Made by a program: the position numbers and the translations under genes
Shown here: positions 18,766-28,006 of the stretch, one piece after another
How the letters are laid out: every line of letters begins with the position of its first letter
Numbering within the stretch: position 1 is the first letter of the stretch
Origin: a bacterium
GTDB taxonomy: Bacteria > JAJVIF01
Assembly (NCBI GenBank): GCA_022072165.1
Contig: JAJVIF010000001.1
Coordinates: forward strand, 771,353 to 835,352
DNA length: 64,000 nucleotides
Direction: 5' to 3'
Notes under the pieces: model-generated
Database searches by the model: none
What the model saw: the letters and a program-made list of their open reading frames with translations, nothing else
Told to the model about the DNA's origin: nothing

Positions 18766-19547
18766 GTACCGCCTGGTCAACTCCCGCGCTGGTGCTGCGT
18801 CGCTGGAATGTGGGCGAGAGCGCGCTAATCGTAAAACTACTGACGCCCACCGAAGGCCTCCTGAGCGCCCGGGTGCCGGGTGCCAAATCCCCCACCGCTT
18901 CACTGCACTTTCTGAGCAATCCGCTGACCCTGGCGGAAGTGCACATCGTTCCTTCCCGACGGGGTCACATGGTCCAGATAGTGCAGGCGACCACTCTGGG
19001 GAGTTTCAGTACGCTCCAGGAATCGCTTCCCCGACTGCAGGCGGCGGCGCTGGTCCTGGAAATCGTGGAAGGAGCCAGCACGGAGGGGCTGGCAAATCCC
19101 GTGCTCTTCCTGCTGACCCTGGACACGCTGCGTCAACTGGAGCTGACACCACCCGAGCACCTGGATCTGGTGCTCCTGGCGTTTGTCTGGCAGGTCCTCG
19201 ATGGCCTGGGCGCAGCGCCGGTCCTGACCCGCTGCATCCGGACCGACAGCACGGAGGCCGGCGACTTTGTCGTCCCGCTGGCAGCCGAAGGGGGCTTTGC
19301 CTGCGCGGCGGCCGCGCAGAGCTTTCCTCCCGGAGCCCGGGTTCCCATCGACGTTCTCCATCTCCTGCATCGACTCGCCGATGAACTGGCGAAGCATGAG
19401 AGTCTCCCCCCGGACTTCCATGCTCCCCTGCCCCTGGTGCATCAGACCCTGGCGGTCATGCTCCACTTTGTGCAACACGCCATCCATGCGGACCTGAAAA
19501 CAGCCCGCCCCTGGATGCTGCACGCGGCATCCGTCTCACGACCGTAG
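18762..19547 (+). CDS. recO: DNA repair protein RecO
   Basis: The 261-residue protein starts with the RecO OB-fold: ALVLRRWNVGESALIVKLLTPTEGLLS, then VPGAKSP and LTLAEVHIV. A helical C-terminal domain follows. RecO loads RecA on SSB-coated gaps in the RecFOR pathway. The GTG start overlaps the stop of the preceding CNNM gene. The CxxC zinc motif of some RecO proteins is not evident. Confidence 0.88.
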   Translation: MSTAWSTPALVLRRWNVGESALIVKLLTPTEGLLSARVPGAKSPTASLHFLSNPLTLAEVHIVPSRRGHMVQIVQATTLGSFSTLQESLPRLQAAALVLEIVEGASTEGLANPVLFLLTLDTLRQLELTPPEHLDLVLLAFVWQVLDGLGAAPVLTRCIRTDSTEAGDFVVPLAAEGGFACAAAAQSFPPGARVPIDVLHLLHRLADELAKHESLPPDFHAPLPLVHQTLAVMLHFVQHAIHADLKTARPWMLHAASVSRP

Positions 19548-19565
19548 CGCCCAGGGACCCCAGCG

Positions 19566-19571
19566 TACAAT
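19566..19571 (+). promoter_or_regulatory. -10 box TACAAT of a leaderless dNTPase promoter
   Basis: TACAAT ends six bases before ATG 19578, implying a leaderless or near-leaderless transcript. No -35 match is seen. Confidence 0.5.
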
Positions 19572-19577
19572 CCGAAC

Positions 19578-20648
19578 ATGAGCACTGACAGCACCACCAC
19601 TGCGCTGATCCGTACACGATGGGAAGCCCTGGAGCACCAGATACTGGCGAGTTGGGCGCGCTTTGCTGATGAATCCCAGGGCCGGGTCCGGCCGGAGCCT
19701 GAAGATCCCATCCGGACCTGTTATCAGCGGGATCGCGACCGGGTCCTCCACTCCAAAGCCTTTCGGCGTCTGAAGCACAAGACCCAGGTCTACATTGCCC
19801 CGGAAGGCGATCACTACCGAACACGCCTGACACATACACTGGAAGTGATGCAGGTGTCGCGGACTGTCGCCCGCGCGTTGCGCCTCAACGAAGACCTGAC
19901 CGAGGCCATCGCCCTGAGTCACGACCTGGGGCATTCGCCCTTCGGTCATTTGGGTGAACGGGTCCTGGCGAAGGCGATGCGCGAACGGGGCGCATCGCGG
20001 GGGTTCCACCACAACTGGCAGTCGTTGCGGATTGTTGACGAGCTGGAGAATCAGGGACGCGGGCTCAATCTCACCCAGGAGGTCCGGGAAGCGATCCCCG
20101 CGCACTCCAAAGGACAGGCAGATTCGGCGATCGGTGGAAATGTGAAGGTGTCGCTGGAGGCGCAGGTCGTGAAGCACTGCGACCGGATCGCCTATCTCGC
20201 GGCGGACCTCGAAGATGCGTACCGCGCCGGATTGCTGCGTCCGTCGGACCTGGAACGCGGGAATCTGGGGCATCTGGCCGCCGACGAGAAGAGCATCATC
20301 CGTCGGGCGGTGGCCGATCTGGTCCGGGAGTCCTCCGATCGCCCGGAAATCCTGCTCTCAGAGGAGCAGTTACAGGAGATCAATGCGCTGAAGGATTTTC
20401 TCTTCGACCGGGTCTATCTCACGCCGCCGGTCCAGGCAGAGACTGCCCGTATCACCCGTCTAATAGAGGCGCTGTTTGAAGCGTTCGACGATGACGGGGT
20501 CTTTCGGCAGCATCTGGGAGAGCCCCCTGGGGAGGCTGAGGAGCGACTCCAGCAGACCTGCGACTTCATCGCGGGGATGACTGACCGGTACGCCATCCGA
20601 TTCCTGACAGGCCTCATGTTGCCGCAGGGCTGGAGCTATCCCCGGTAA
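19578..20648 (+). CDS. dGTPase-like deoxynucleoside triphosphate triphosphohydrolase
   Basis: The 356-residue HD-domain enzyme has the metal-binding pattern H...HD...D: FRRLKHKTQV, then RTRLTHTLEV, then LSHDLGHSPFGHLGE. It would hydrolyse dNTPs to nucleoside and tripolyphosphate. Length and motif spacing fit the type 2 dGTPase-like subfamily rather than E. coli Dgt (~505). The ATG is supported by a TACAAT box six bases upstream. It sits between recO and dnaG, a fitting DNA-metabolism context. Exact nucleotide preference cannot be told. Confidence 0.92.
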   Translation: MSTDSTTTALIRTRWEALEHQILASWARFADESQGRVRPEPEDPIRTCYQRDRDRVLHSKAFRRLKHKTQVYIAPEGDHYRTRLTHTLEVMQVSRTVARALRLNEDLTEAIALSHDLGHSPFGHLGERVLAKAMRERGASRGFHHNWQSLRIVDELENQGRGLNLTQEVREAIPAHSKGQADSAIGGNVKVSLEAQVVKHCDRIAYLAADLEDAYRAGLLRPSDLERGNLGHLAADEKSIIRRAVADLVRESSDRPEILLSEEQLQEINALKDFLFDRVYLTPPVQAETARITRLIEALFEAFDDDGVFRQHLGEPPGEAEERLQQTCDFIAGMTDRYAIRFLTGLMLPQGWSYPR

Positions 20649-20665
20649 GAGGCGCGGAGTATTCC

Positions 20666-20671
20666 TACAAT
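20666..20671 (+). promoter_or_regulatory. -10 box TACAAT of a leaderless dnaG promoter
   Basis: TACAAT ends six bases before ATG 20678, the same arrangement as for the preceding gene. Confidence 0.5.
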
Positions 20672-20677
20672 GGGGCC

Positions 20678-22510
20678 ATGTCCGCTGCCGACGGCATCTC
20701 TCCGGGTGACTTCATTGAACTGGTCCGTGACCGGGTCAGCCTGATCGATTTCTTAAGCGCGTACACCACTCTCACCCAGACAGGAAGTGAGTGGCGCGGT
20801 CGATGCCCCCTCCATGATGAGAAGACCGGGAGCTTCTACGCCAATGATGCAAAGGGGGTCTGGATTTGTTACGGCTGTGGCAAAGGGGGAAACATCTTCA
20901 CGTTCCTGCAGGAAAAGGAAGGACTGGGATTTCGGGAAGCCGCTGACCTGCTGGCGGATCGCTATCGTCTGCCCCGACTCGGCACAGGCCGTAGCGAACA
21001 GCACGACCGGATGCGTCGCCTCAGGCAGATGCATGAAGCTGCCGCCGCCTGGTTCGGTCAGGTCCTGAGGGAGCAACGCGGACGCCCGTTTCAGGAGTAC
21101 CTGCGTCAGCGGGACTTTTCGAAAGAGGATGTTGTCCGCTTCGGACTCGGGGCGGCCCCCGATGAATGGGAAGGACTCTCCCGGGTCCTGCTGGGGAAGG
21201 GATTTCGGCAGGAAGAACTCCTTCAGGCCGGGCTGGCGCTCGCCCGCAAAGAGGGAACCGGGGTGTATGACCGGTTTCGGGGACGGCTGATGATCCCGAT
21301 CCGGGCCAGAGACGGGAGTGTCATCGCGTTTGGCGGACGCATCATCGGTCCTGGGGAGCCGAAGTACCTGAACTCGCCTGAGACCGATCTCTTCAAGAAG
21401 AACCGGACACTCTTCGCGCTGGACCTGGCTAAAGACGCCATGAAGCGGACCGGAAGGGTCTGCCTGATGGAGGGCTACACCGATGTCATGCGGGCGCATC
21501 AGCGGGGACTGCACTACGCGGTCGCGGCCATGGGAACCGCCCTGACAACGGAGCAGATCAGCGAGCTTCAGCGGTTCGCCACAGAAGTCCTCCTGATGAT
21601 GGACAGCGATGCCGCAGGACGGCAGGCGGCCGTCAAACATGCCCGTAATCTGATTCGTCAGGAAATGCCGGTACGGATTCTGTTGCTGAAAGAGGGACAG
21701 GACCCAGATGATTTCTTTCGGCAGGCGGAACATCCGCTGGAGGACTTTGAGGCCCTGGTGCAACAGTCGCTGCACGCCATTGAGTTCATGCTTCGGGACC
21801 TCGCGGATGCTCATCTTCAGACTGCAGATCCGCAGCGCCGCGCCGCCCTGCGCCAGGAGGCTATCGCCATCACCCGACTCCCCAGGCAGGTGAGTGCGCA
21901 GGCGGAAGCCCTGGATCGCCTCGCTCAGTTGCTGGGAGTCTCGCGAGCTTCGCTGGCCGAGGATGCGAAGCGAGCACCATCCCCAGAACCGGCACCTGCG
22001 ACTGCCGATCGGCCGGTAGTGAGCCTCCCCATGGAGCCCCTCGCTCCCGCAGATCAGGAGCTGCTGGCGGCGATGTTGCTGAGTCCAGCCCTGGAGTCGC
22101 TGGGGCTGGCGTACCTGACTCCCCGGGATTTCAACCATGTCCTGGCGCAGCGACTCATCGGTGAGTTGCACGAAGCGCGTCAGCTGGGGAATCGGGAGCC
22201 GTTGCAGTACCTGCCAAAACTGGAGTTCGATCCCGACTTAGGAGCGCTGGTGGCGTCGCTGCTCATACTGATGCCACAAGCTCCGGAGTTACCGGTCTTC
22301 AAACGAATGCTGACTCGCTACAGGGCTGTGCAGCTTCAGCAGGAACGGGCTGCCCTCAAACGCTCTCTTCAGGATGCCTCGCAGACGGGGAATCATGATC
22401 ATGCACGGCAATTGCTGCAGCGGGAACAGGAACTGGGACGGGTCCTAAACTTACTGGAGCGACACATTTGGCCCGAGGATGCCCAGGAGCAATCGAGCGC
22501 TTCAGCCTGA
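20678..22510 (+). CDS. dnaG: DNA primase
   Basis: The 610-residue protein makes RNA primers at the replication fork. It has an N-terminal CHC2 zinc-binding domain (CPLHDEKTGSF ... CYGCGKGG, about residues 42-66), the primase core and TOPRIM acidic motifs (LMEGYTDV and MMDSDAAGRQA). The C-terminal ~170 residues form the weakly conserved DnaB-interacting region. Length is normal. rpoD, often beside dnaG, is absent; ftsA follows after ~120 bases. Confidence 0.96.
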   Translation: MSAADGISPGDFIELVRDRVSLIDFLSAYTTLTQTGSEWRGRCPLHDEKTGSFYANDAKGVWICYGCGKGGNIFTFLQEKEGLGFREAADLLADRYRLPRLGTGRSEQHDRMRRLRQMHEAAAAWFGQVLREQRGRPFQEYLRQRDFSKEDVVRFGLGAAPDEWEGLSRVLLGKGFRQEELLQAGLALARKEGTGVYDRFRGRLMIPIRARDGSVIAFGGRIIGPGEPKYLNSPETDLFKKNRTLFALDLAKDAMKRTGRVCLMEGYTDVMRAHQRGLHYAVAAMGTALTTEQISELQRFATEVLLMMDSDAAGRQAAVKHARNLIRQEMPVRILLLKEGQDPDDFFRQAEHPLEDFEALVQQSLHAIEFMLRDLADAHLQTADPQRRAALRQEAIAITRLPRQVSAQAEALDRLAQLLGVSRASLAEDAKRAPSPEPAPATADRPVVSLPMEPLAPADQELLAAMLLSPALESLGLAYLTPRDFNHVLAQRLIGELHEARQLGNREPLQYLPKLEFDPDLGALVASLLILMPQAPELPVFKRMLTRYRAVQLQQERAALKRSLQDASQTGNHDHARQLLQREQELGRVLNLLERHIWPEDAQEQSSASA

Positions 22511-22631
22511 ATTAAGTGCAAGTTTTTCGGAAGAATCTGAAACTCTCGGTCTAATCTTTGGCGCTAAGGTTGCTCTGGCTGGAGTGCTAGAATCGCAACA
22601 TCTCCGGATCCCGGAAGGACTCAAGTCACTC

Positions 22632-23885
22632 ATGCCCGGACCGTTACTCACCGCCATCGATGTCGGCACCACCAAGACCATTGCGCTCATCACGCAGGTC
22701 TCGCCCGATGCCGGCCTCGAGTTGCTGGGCTCAGGGATTCATCCTTCGACTGGGCTGCGCAAGGGGCTGGTGATCGATCCGGAGCGGACCGCCCGGGCGG
22801 TGCGTGAAGCGGTGACCGATGCTGAGAAGGTGGCCGGCGAGCGTGTCCACCGGGCAATCGTCGGAGTCACAGGGAGTCATCTGCGGACTCATCCGGCGAA
22901 GGCGGAGGTGACCGTAGCCAATCCCGATAAGGGAGTCTCCGCCACCGACCTCAAGCGTCTGGATGACCTGGTGACCGCCCGGGATTTTGGTGGGGATCGA
23001 CGGCTGGTCACGGCCCTGACGCAGGGGTATCAGCTCGATGGTGAGACCGGCATCCAGGATCCCCTGGGGCGGCCTGGTCATCGCCTCAAAGTTGAAACAC
23101 TGCTGATCTCTGGTGATGTCCGGAGTCTCGATGTCCTGGCCGGTGCAGTCCGGCAAGCGGGCATCGAAACAGATGAACTCTATCTCCAGGCAGTCGCCTC
23201 CGCGGAGGCGGTCCTGTCCCATGATGAGCGACTACAAGGCACGGTCCTGGTCGACATCGGTGGCGGGACCAGCGATGTGGTGGTCTACTTCAATGGTGTC
23301 CCGGTCTACACCTTTGTCATCCCGGTTGGCGGTGATCACTTTGACTCCGACCTGGCCTACGCCTTCGACCTCACCACCGAACAGGCGGAATGGGTCAAAG
23401 TCGAACATGCTTCGATTCAACCCGCAGCTTTCACCTCGGAAACAGTAATCCGCCTTCCCTGGGCTCCAACCAGGACCGGAGTCCTCGCGGCGAAGCTGGT
23501 GCCAGAAGTCGCCTGGCCCCGCGCCAAGGAACTGAGCGAACTCCTCCGTCAGGAGCTGGAACGATCGCAGCTGTTGCCGCATCTGCGCGGGTGTGTCCTC
23601 ACCGGCGGGGGGAGTCAGCTACATGGACTGATCGCGATGGTCGGGGCCGAGCTGCACCTGCCGACTCGTCTGGGCGAACCGACCGGCATCATCGGACGAC
23701 TCGCGGACATGGGCAACCCCTCCCTGGCGACCGGCATCGGGCTGCTTCGCCTGGGCGAGCAACGCTGGCAGCAGCAACAGCAAGCCGCCGCCGTCATACC
23801 TGTGCAGAATCCCCTCTCCGAAGGATTTCTGGGGCTCCTGAAGCGCAAGTTCAGGGACTTCATAGATGGTCTGGGTCACGACTAA
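22632..23885 (+). CDS. ftsA: Cell division protein FtsA
   Basis: This actin-like ATPase tethers FtsZ to the membrane. ATG 22632 gives 417 residues beginning LLTAIDVGTTKTIALI (phosphate-1 motif), preceded by GGAAGGA at 22613-22619. An in-frame ATG at 22479 would overlap dnaG and add 51 unconserved residues. The SHS2 domain is present, then VDIGGGTSDVVVYFNG (phosphate-2) and VLTGGGSQLHGL (adenosine motif). The end (LLKRKFRDFIDGL) is the expected amphipathic membrane-targeting helix. ftsZ follows after a 296-base gap with its own promoter. Confidence 0.95.
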   Translation: MPGPLLTAIDVGTTKTIALITQVSPDAGLELLGSGIHPSTGLRKGLVIDPERTARAVREAVTDAEKVAGERVHRAIVGVTGSHLRTHPAKAEVTVANPDKGVSATDLKRLDDLVTARDFGGDRRLVTALTQGYQLDGETGIQDPLGRPGHRLKVETLLISGDVRSLDVLAGAVRQAGIETDELYLQAVASAEAVLSHDERLQGTVLVDIGGGTSDVVVYFNGVPVYTFVIPVGGDHFDSDLAYAFDLTTEQAEWVKVEHASIQPAAFTSETVIRLPWAPTRTGVLAAKLVPEVAWPRAKELSELLRQELERSQLLPHLRGCVLTGGGSQLHGLIAMVGAELHLPTRLGEPTGIIGRLADMGNPSLATGIGLLRLGEQRWQQQQQAAAVIPVQNPLSEGFLGLLKRKFRDFIDGLGHD

Positions 23886-24051
23886 CCCCGCATAATTACT
23901 GAGATTTCCAGGCATAGCGAGCAGTCAATATGCACAACTTCACCGCGAGTGATTCTGTGGATTCGACTGGTCAAAGTTTCTCCGAAAGTTGAGTCTGTCA
24001 GCGTCTGATGAATTCGTGCAAGTTCAGTCCGGGATTTTCGGCTAGCAGCGA

Positions 24052-24081
24052 TTGCCCTCCTGTCGCGGGTCGCGGTAGAAT
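24052..24081 (+). promoter_or_regulatory. Candidate ftsZ promoter
   Basis: TTGCCC (24052-24057) and TAGAAT (24076-24081) are 18 bases apart in the ftsA-ftsZ gap. The start would lie near 24088, leaving a leader of about 94 bases. The rest of the gap (23886-24050) is visibly more A+T-rich than coding DNA and holds no gene. Confidence 0.5.
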
Positions 24082-24152
24082 CCTCCGGCGATGGGATCGC
24101 TGTGCAGACTGCTAAAAAGCGCTTTCCCACGCAATTTTCAGTGACGGGTGCC

Positions 24153-24169
24153 GCCACGCTGGGCGTGGC
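24153..24169 (+). promoter_or_regulatory. Hairpin abutting the ftsZ ribosome site
   Basis: GCCACGC (24153-24159) and GCGTGGC (24163-24169) are perfect 7-bp arms over a TGG loop. The ribosome site AGGGGAG (24170-24176) begins at the next base. The position suggests an effect on ftsZ translation or mRNA stability; this is inference. Confidence 0.45.
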
Positions 24170-24181
24170 AGGGGAGCTTCC

Positions 24182-25330
24182 ATGAGCGAGAGCGCACACA
24201 GCCGAACGGAACGCAACGCCATGCGACCGGGGGCGATCATCAAAGTCATCGGAGTCGGTGGCGCTGGTGGGAATGCCATCGACCGGATGATCGAGGTGGG
24301 CGTCCGGGGGGTGGACTTCATCGCCATCAATACCGACACCCAGGCGCTGAATCGTAACCTCGCTCCTACGAAGCTTTCGATTGGCTCCAAGAGCACGCAT
24401 GGTCTCGGCGCTGGCGGCAATCCCGAGATCGGTCAGCGCGCGGCCATGGAGTCGAAGGCGGAGATCTCCGAGGTCCTCGAGGGCTCGGACATGATCTTCA
24501 TCTGCGGCGGCATGGGAGGCGGTACCGGGACCGGGGCCTGTCCGATCGTGGCGGAGCTTGCCCGTGAAAAGGGCGCACTGACCATCGGTGTGGTGACCCG
24601 CCCGTTCAGCTTCGAGGGCTTCAAGCGTCACGATGAAGCACGCAAGGGTATTGAAAATCTGCGCGACAACCTCGATACCCTCATCGTGATTCCGAATGAG
24701 CGCCTCGAGACGGTCATCGAAGAAGAGACCACCTTCATGGAAGCGTTCCTGCTGGCGGACGATGTGCTGCGGCAGGGGGTCCAGGGGATCTCCGATCTCA
24801 TTACGCAGACCGGTGTTATCAATCTCGACTTCGCGGATGTCCGGACTGTCATGGCCGATGCCGGGACTGCCCTTATCGGCATCGGTTCTGCCGAAGGGGC
24901 GGACCGGGCCACGAATGCCGCGAACCTCGCCATCACCAGCCCGCTCTGTGAAGCGCATCTGGACGGTGCGAAGCGCCTTCTGGTGTCGATCACCGGTGGC
25001 GCTGGCCTGCGGATGGCGGAGATCAACACCGCGATGTCCGTGATCAATCACAACCTCGACCGCCAGGCCAACATCATCATGGGCGCGGTCATCGACCCCA
25101 ACATGGGCGACGAAGTCCGGATCACGGTCATTGCTACTGGCTTCTCCGCGCCGGATGCACAGGAACCGCGGATTCCGATTCAGGGCGAGCTCCGGGGCGA
25201 GCGGACCAGTTCGGCTGGCACCCCCTCGGTGGCACCGATGGACGAGATCTTCCGGGCGAACAAGAACGGGGGGTCTGATCCGGACCTCGATGTTCCCAGC
25301 TTCCTGCGCCGTGGGGGATACAAGGAATAG
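24182..25330 (+). CDS. ftsZ: Cell division protein FtsZ
   Basis: This tubulin-like GTPase polymerises into the division ring. The 382 residues show [17 protein letters not shown] at the N terminus, the GTP-binding GGGTGTGA loop, and T7-loop residues in [11 protein letters not shown]. The C-terminal conserved peptide is [11 protein letters not shown], used for FtsA binding. The ATG at 24182 has a strong ribosome site. It lies directly downstream of ftsA. Confidence 0.98.
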   Translation: MSESAHSRTERNAMRPGAIIKVIGVGGAGGNAIDRMIEVGVRGVDFIAINTDTQALNRNLAPTKLSIGSKSTHGLGAGGNPEIGQRAAMESKAEISEVLEGSDMIFICGGMGGGTGTGACPIVAELAREKGALTIGVVTRPFSFEGFKRHDEARKGIENLRDNLDTLIVIPNERLETVIEEETTFMEAFLLADDVLRQGVQGISDLITQTGVINLDFADVRTVMADAGTALIGIGSAEGADRATNAANLAITSPLCEAHLDGAKRLLVSITGGAGLRMAEINTAMSVINHNLDRQANIIMGAVIDPNMGDEVRITVIATGFSAPDAQEPRIPIQGELRGERTSSAGTPSVAPMDEIFRANKNGGSDPDLDVPSFLRRGGYKE

Positions 25331-25400
25331 GCTCCCGGACCCCGACCCGCGAGCACCTGGCGACGGCCGAGCACTGGTGCATCGACCGTCGATCGACTCA

Positions 25401-25423
25401 CCACGACCCCCTGCGGGTCGTGG
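25401..25423. other. 9-bp perfect hairpin between ftsZ and the radical SAM gene
   Basis: CCACGACCC (25401-25409) and GGGTCGTGG (25415-25423) are perfect arms over CCTGC. The assigned GTG start of the next gene (25420) falls within the 3' arm. There is no T-run, so this is either an imperfect ftsZ terminator or a structure hiding the next start codon. Confidence 0.4.
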
Positions 25424-27009
25424 TGTCGTATCCACACACCTATTACGTCGCGATGTCCGCCCTGAGTTTTCTCACCATCCTCCGGTTGGTGCAGGAGTCC
25501 GGCATCGCCACTGCTGACCGGGCGTTTTACTACCCCCCCAAAATCCCCCTCCCGGTGGGACTGAAGAATGGCCGGACCTTTGACCAGGATCAGCCGGTCC
25601 GGTCCGCTGATCTGGTGCTGCAGACGCTCTCCTTCGAGAACGACTACTTTCACCTCTGCCACTGGCTGGAAGCCTGCGGGCTGCCGATCCGGGCAGCGGA
25701 TCGCCAGGGAGGGCCGTATCTCCTGCTGGGAGGAGTCGCTCCATCTACCAATCCCCTCCCCCTGGTGGAGATCGCTGATGCTATCTATCTCGGTGAGGCG
25801 GAAGCGCAGCTGGAAGTCGGGCTGGAGATCATCGCCGCCCATCGTCAGGGCCTCCGCTCGCCCGCATGGGAATCCGCTCGCACATCCATCAATCAGGCTT
25901 TGGCGGAGCTACCGGGGTTCTTTGTGCCATCGGTGCACCAGACTGGTGACGATGAGTTCGCCAGTGTCAGCTACACCAGCGTGGCGCATTTCGAAAAGGC
26001 CCCGAGCTTTAGCACCATATTGTCGCCGAACACGGCGTATGCCTCCATGAATCTGATCGAGATTGGTCGGGGCTGCCCCCGCTACTGCAAGTTTTGTCTC
26101 GCCGGGTTTATTCATACATCGACGCGCTGGAAGCAACCAGCAGCGCTGCAGGCTTCAGTGGAGCGCGCCCTCCCCGCCGGGCAGCGACTCGGCCTGATCG
26201 CCGCCATCCCCAGCCAGCATCCGCAGATCGTGCCGGTGCTGGAATCGTTCCGCTCTCAGGGACTCACCTACTCCCTCTCCAGTCAGTCCTTTTCGTCGCT
26301 GACTCCCAGGGTCATGGAACTGCTGGTTGCCGGAGGCATGGAAACGCTCACAATTGGGCTGGAAACGTTTGATGAAAATCTGCAAAAGCGCCTTGGCAAG
26401 CCGGTCCCGTTTGTGAAGCTCACCGGCAGGTTGCAGGTCGCGATCGGCCTTGGCATCCGACGCTTCCGGGCGTACATCATGATCGGCCTGCCGGGGGAAG
26501 ACCCGTCAGTGGGCGACCAGGAAATCATCGACAAGTCACTGCAACTGCGCGATCTGCTCCGCCGGGAAGTGCCGGGTCGCTATGAGTTGTCGCTCTCCAT
26601 CAATCCGTTTATTCCCAAACCACTGACCCCCTGGGAATCCGCGCCGATGTTGCGAGAAGCCGTTTTTGAAGCGCGTATCAAGCGAATCCTCAAAGCGCTC
26701 CAGCGGGAACCGGACATCGCGATGAAGTATGAGTCGCCGCGGGAGTCCTGGGTGCAGGGCGTGCTGTCGATTGGGGATGCGGCGGTCGGACGCTGGCTCA
26801 TTGCGCATTACCGCGATGGATCACCGTATCAGTCAATGCGCGCCGGAGTCCGGGAAGGGGCATTGCCCCTGGCGGAGCTGATTCATGAACCGCGTCCAGG
26901 ACGAATGGATCAGTTGCTCGCGTTCATCGACCGTGGGGCGGACCCGATCGGCGACCGACTCCGGGGCGAAGGGGCGAGTCAGGTCCTGACCGCATCCATC
27001 ACTGCCTGA
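25420..27009 (+). CDS. Radical SAM protein, YgiQ/B12-binding-like architecture
   Basis: The ~529-residue protein has an N-terminal region resembling a B12-binding-like fold (LLLGGVAPSTNP, DAIYLGEAE). The radical SAM core follows at about residue 215: MNLIEIGRGCPRYCKFC, whose CxxxCxxC binds the [4Fe-4S] cluster. Later parts include MIGLPGEDP and INPFIPKPLTPWE. The reaction is unknown. The frame is open upstream to 25279 without ATG, GTG or TTG, and those residues (EHLATAEHWCIDRR) look protein-like. The start is therefore uncertain: GTG 25420, GTG 25423 or a non-standard upstream codon. Confidence 0.8.
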   Translation: MVSYPHTYYVAMSALSFLTILRLVQESGIATADRAFYYPPKIPLPVGLKNGRTFDQDQPVRSADLVLQTLSFENDYFHLCHWLEACGLPIRAADRQGGPYLLLGGVAPSTNPLPLVEIADAIYLGEAEAQLEVGLEIIAAHRQGLRSPAWESARTSINQALAELPGFFVPSVHQTGDDEFASVSYTSVAHFEKAPSFSTILSPNTAYASMNLIEIGRGCPRYCKFCLAGFIHTSTRWKQPAALQASVERALPAGQRLGLIAAIPSQHPQIVPVLESFRSQGLTYSLSSQSFSSLTPRVMELLVAGGMETLTIGLETFDENLQKRLGKPVPFVKLTGRLQVAIGLGIRRFRAYIMIGLPGEDPSVGDQEIIDKSLQLRDLLRREVPGRYELSLSINPFIPKPLTPWESAPMLREAVFEARIKRILKALQREPDIAMKYESPRESWVQGVLSIGDAAVGRWLIAHYRDGSPYQSMRAGVREGALPLAELIHEPRPGRMDQLLAFIDRGADPIGDRLRGEGASQVLTASITA

Positions 27010-27013
27010 TGTT

Positions 27014-28003
27014 TCAGAGTCCCCAGCGTCGCGACGCAGCTTCCAGAATCTGACCAATCAGCGACTCGTAGGTTTCTCCATAGAGCTCCACCATGCGCGG
27101 CAAGTCGGAGTAACCAGGGGTCAGGCCAGGAAGCGGATTGATTTCCAGTACATAGGGCTGGCCGGCAGCATCACAACGGACATCGAACCGGAAGGCATCC
27201 AGCAGCCCGAACTCCTGCTTGATCGCGAGGGCGATGCGTTCGAGTTCCTGCAAACGGTGCGGCGGCAGCAGCGGCGGAGCGGTGAAGATCGGGGCTTCCG
27301 GCACGACATCTTTCACATAGTGCGAGTAGAACTGATGTCCCTCCGGCAGTCGCTGGAAGTCGAGTTCCATGATGTAAATGCGCGGGTCGTCGTTGCCCAG
27401 AACTCCGACCGTAAACTCGCGGCCTGCGAGATACGGCTCTACCAGCACTGGCTGTCCGTATGTCGACAGGAGCCAGGCCAGCTGCACCCGGAGCGCTTCG
27501 ACATCGCGCACCAGGGACTGCTCTGTGATGCCTTTTCCACTCCCCTCATGGAGGGGTTTGACAAACAATGGGAACTGCCCGGCAAGAGTTGGACTGAGTG
27601 CCTCATTCTCCGATGTCACCACCTGCCCGATCGGTGCAGGAATGCCGGCTGCTGTCAGTACCCGCTTGGTCAGTGCTTTGTGGAGGGTCAGGCTGTTCGC
27701 CAGGACTCCGGAGAAGGCATAAGGACGCTGCGTGATGTCACAAAGAGTCGGAACCCAGGCTTCCCGGGCGACCCCTCCTAAGTTCTCGGCGATCGAAAAG
27801 ATGAGATCGCCCGGGAGGTTTGCGAAGGTCGGCAGCAGCTCGGGGCCAAAGGGAATCAGGTCGACCTGGTGGCCGAGTCCCTGCATCGCTTCAGCGAGCG
27901 CTTCCAGCGTTTTGGGTGTATCGAACTCGGCGTAGAGATCGCCATGTGCTTCGGCATCCGACGGCTTCAGGTTGTACAGCAGCGCTATGCGCATTGCTCG
28001 CAT
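27014..28003 (-). CDS. D-alanine-D-alanine ligase family ATP-grasp enzyme
   Basis: The 329-residue protein has the Ddl-type ATP-grasp fold: a KALTKRVLTAAGIPAPIG linker, PLHEGSGKGI (ATP loop), VEPYLAGREFTVGVLG and the Mg-binding end LEINPLPGLTPGYSDLP. The N terminus (MRIALLYNLKPSDAEAHGDL) departs from true Ddl, so the amino acid or peptide substrate may differ. The start codon (28003, or the second Met at 27994) lies four bases past the kamA stop, so the two genes are one operon. A role in joining beta-lysine to another group is a possible inference; peptidoglycan D-Ala-D-Ala synthesis is the alternative. Confidence 0.82.
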   Translation of the reverse strand: MRAMRIALLYNLKPSDAEAHGDLYAEFDTPKTLEALAEAMQGLGHQVDLIPFGPELLPTFANLPGDLIFSIAENLGGVAREAWVPTLCDITQRPYAFSGVLANSLTLHKALTKRVLTAAGIPAPIGQVVTSENEALSPTLAGQFPLFVKPLHEGSGKGITEQSLVRDVEALRVQLAWLLSTYGQPVLVEPYLAGREFTVGVLGNDDPRIYIMELDFQRLPEGHQFYSHYVKDVVPEAPIFTAPPLLPPHRLQELERIALAIKQEFGLLDAFRFDVRCDAAGQPYVLEINPLPGLTPGYSDLPRMVELYGETYESLIGQILEAASRRWGL

Positions 28004-28006
28004 CTG

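Noticed and set aside
20753-22171. 472-codon minus-strand open frame opposite dnaG
   Set aside because: dnaG is unambiguous there; no ribosome site, signal or family features in the antisense product.
22570-22593. TTGCTC and TAGAAT before ftsA as a promoter
   Set aside because: The hexamers are only 12 bases apart; the TAGAAT alone could still act as a -10 box, but evidence is thin.
23882-25435. 517-codon minus-strand open frame opposite ftsZ
   Set aside because: ftsZ is certain on the plus strand over the same bases; the reverse frame reflects codon bias only.
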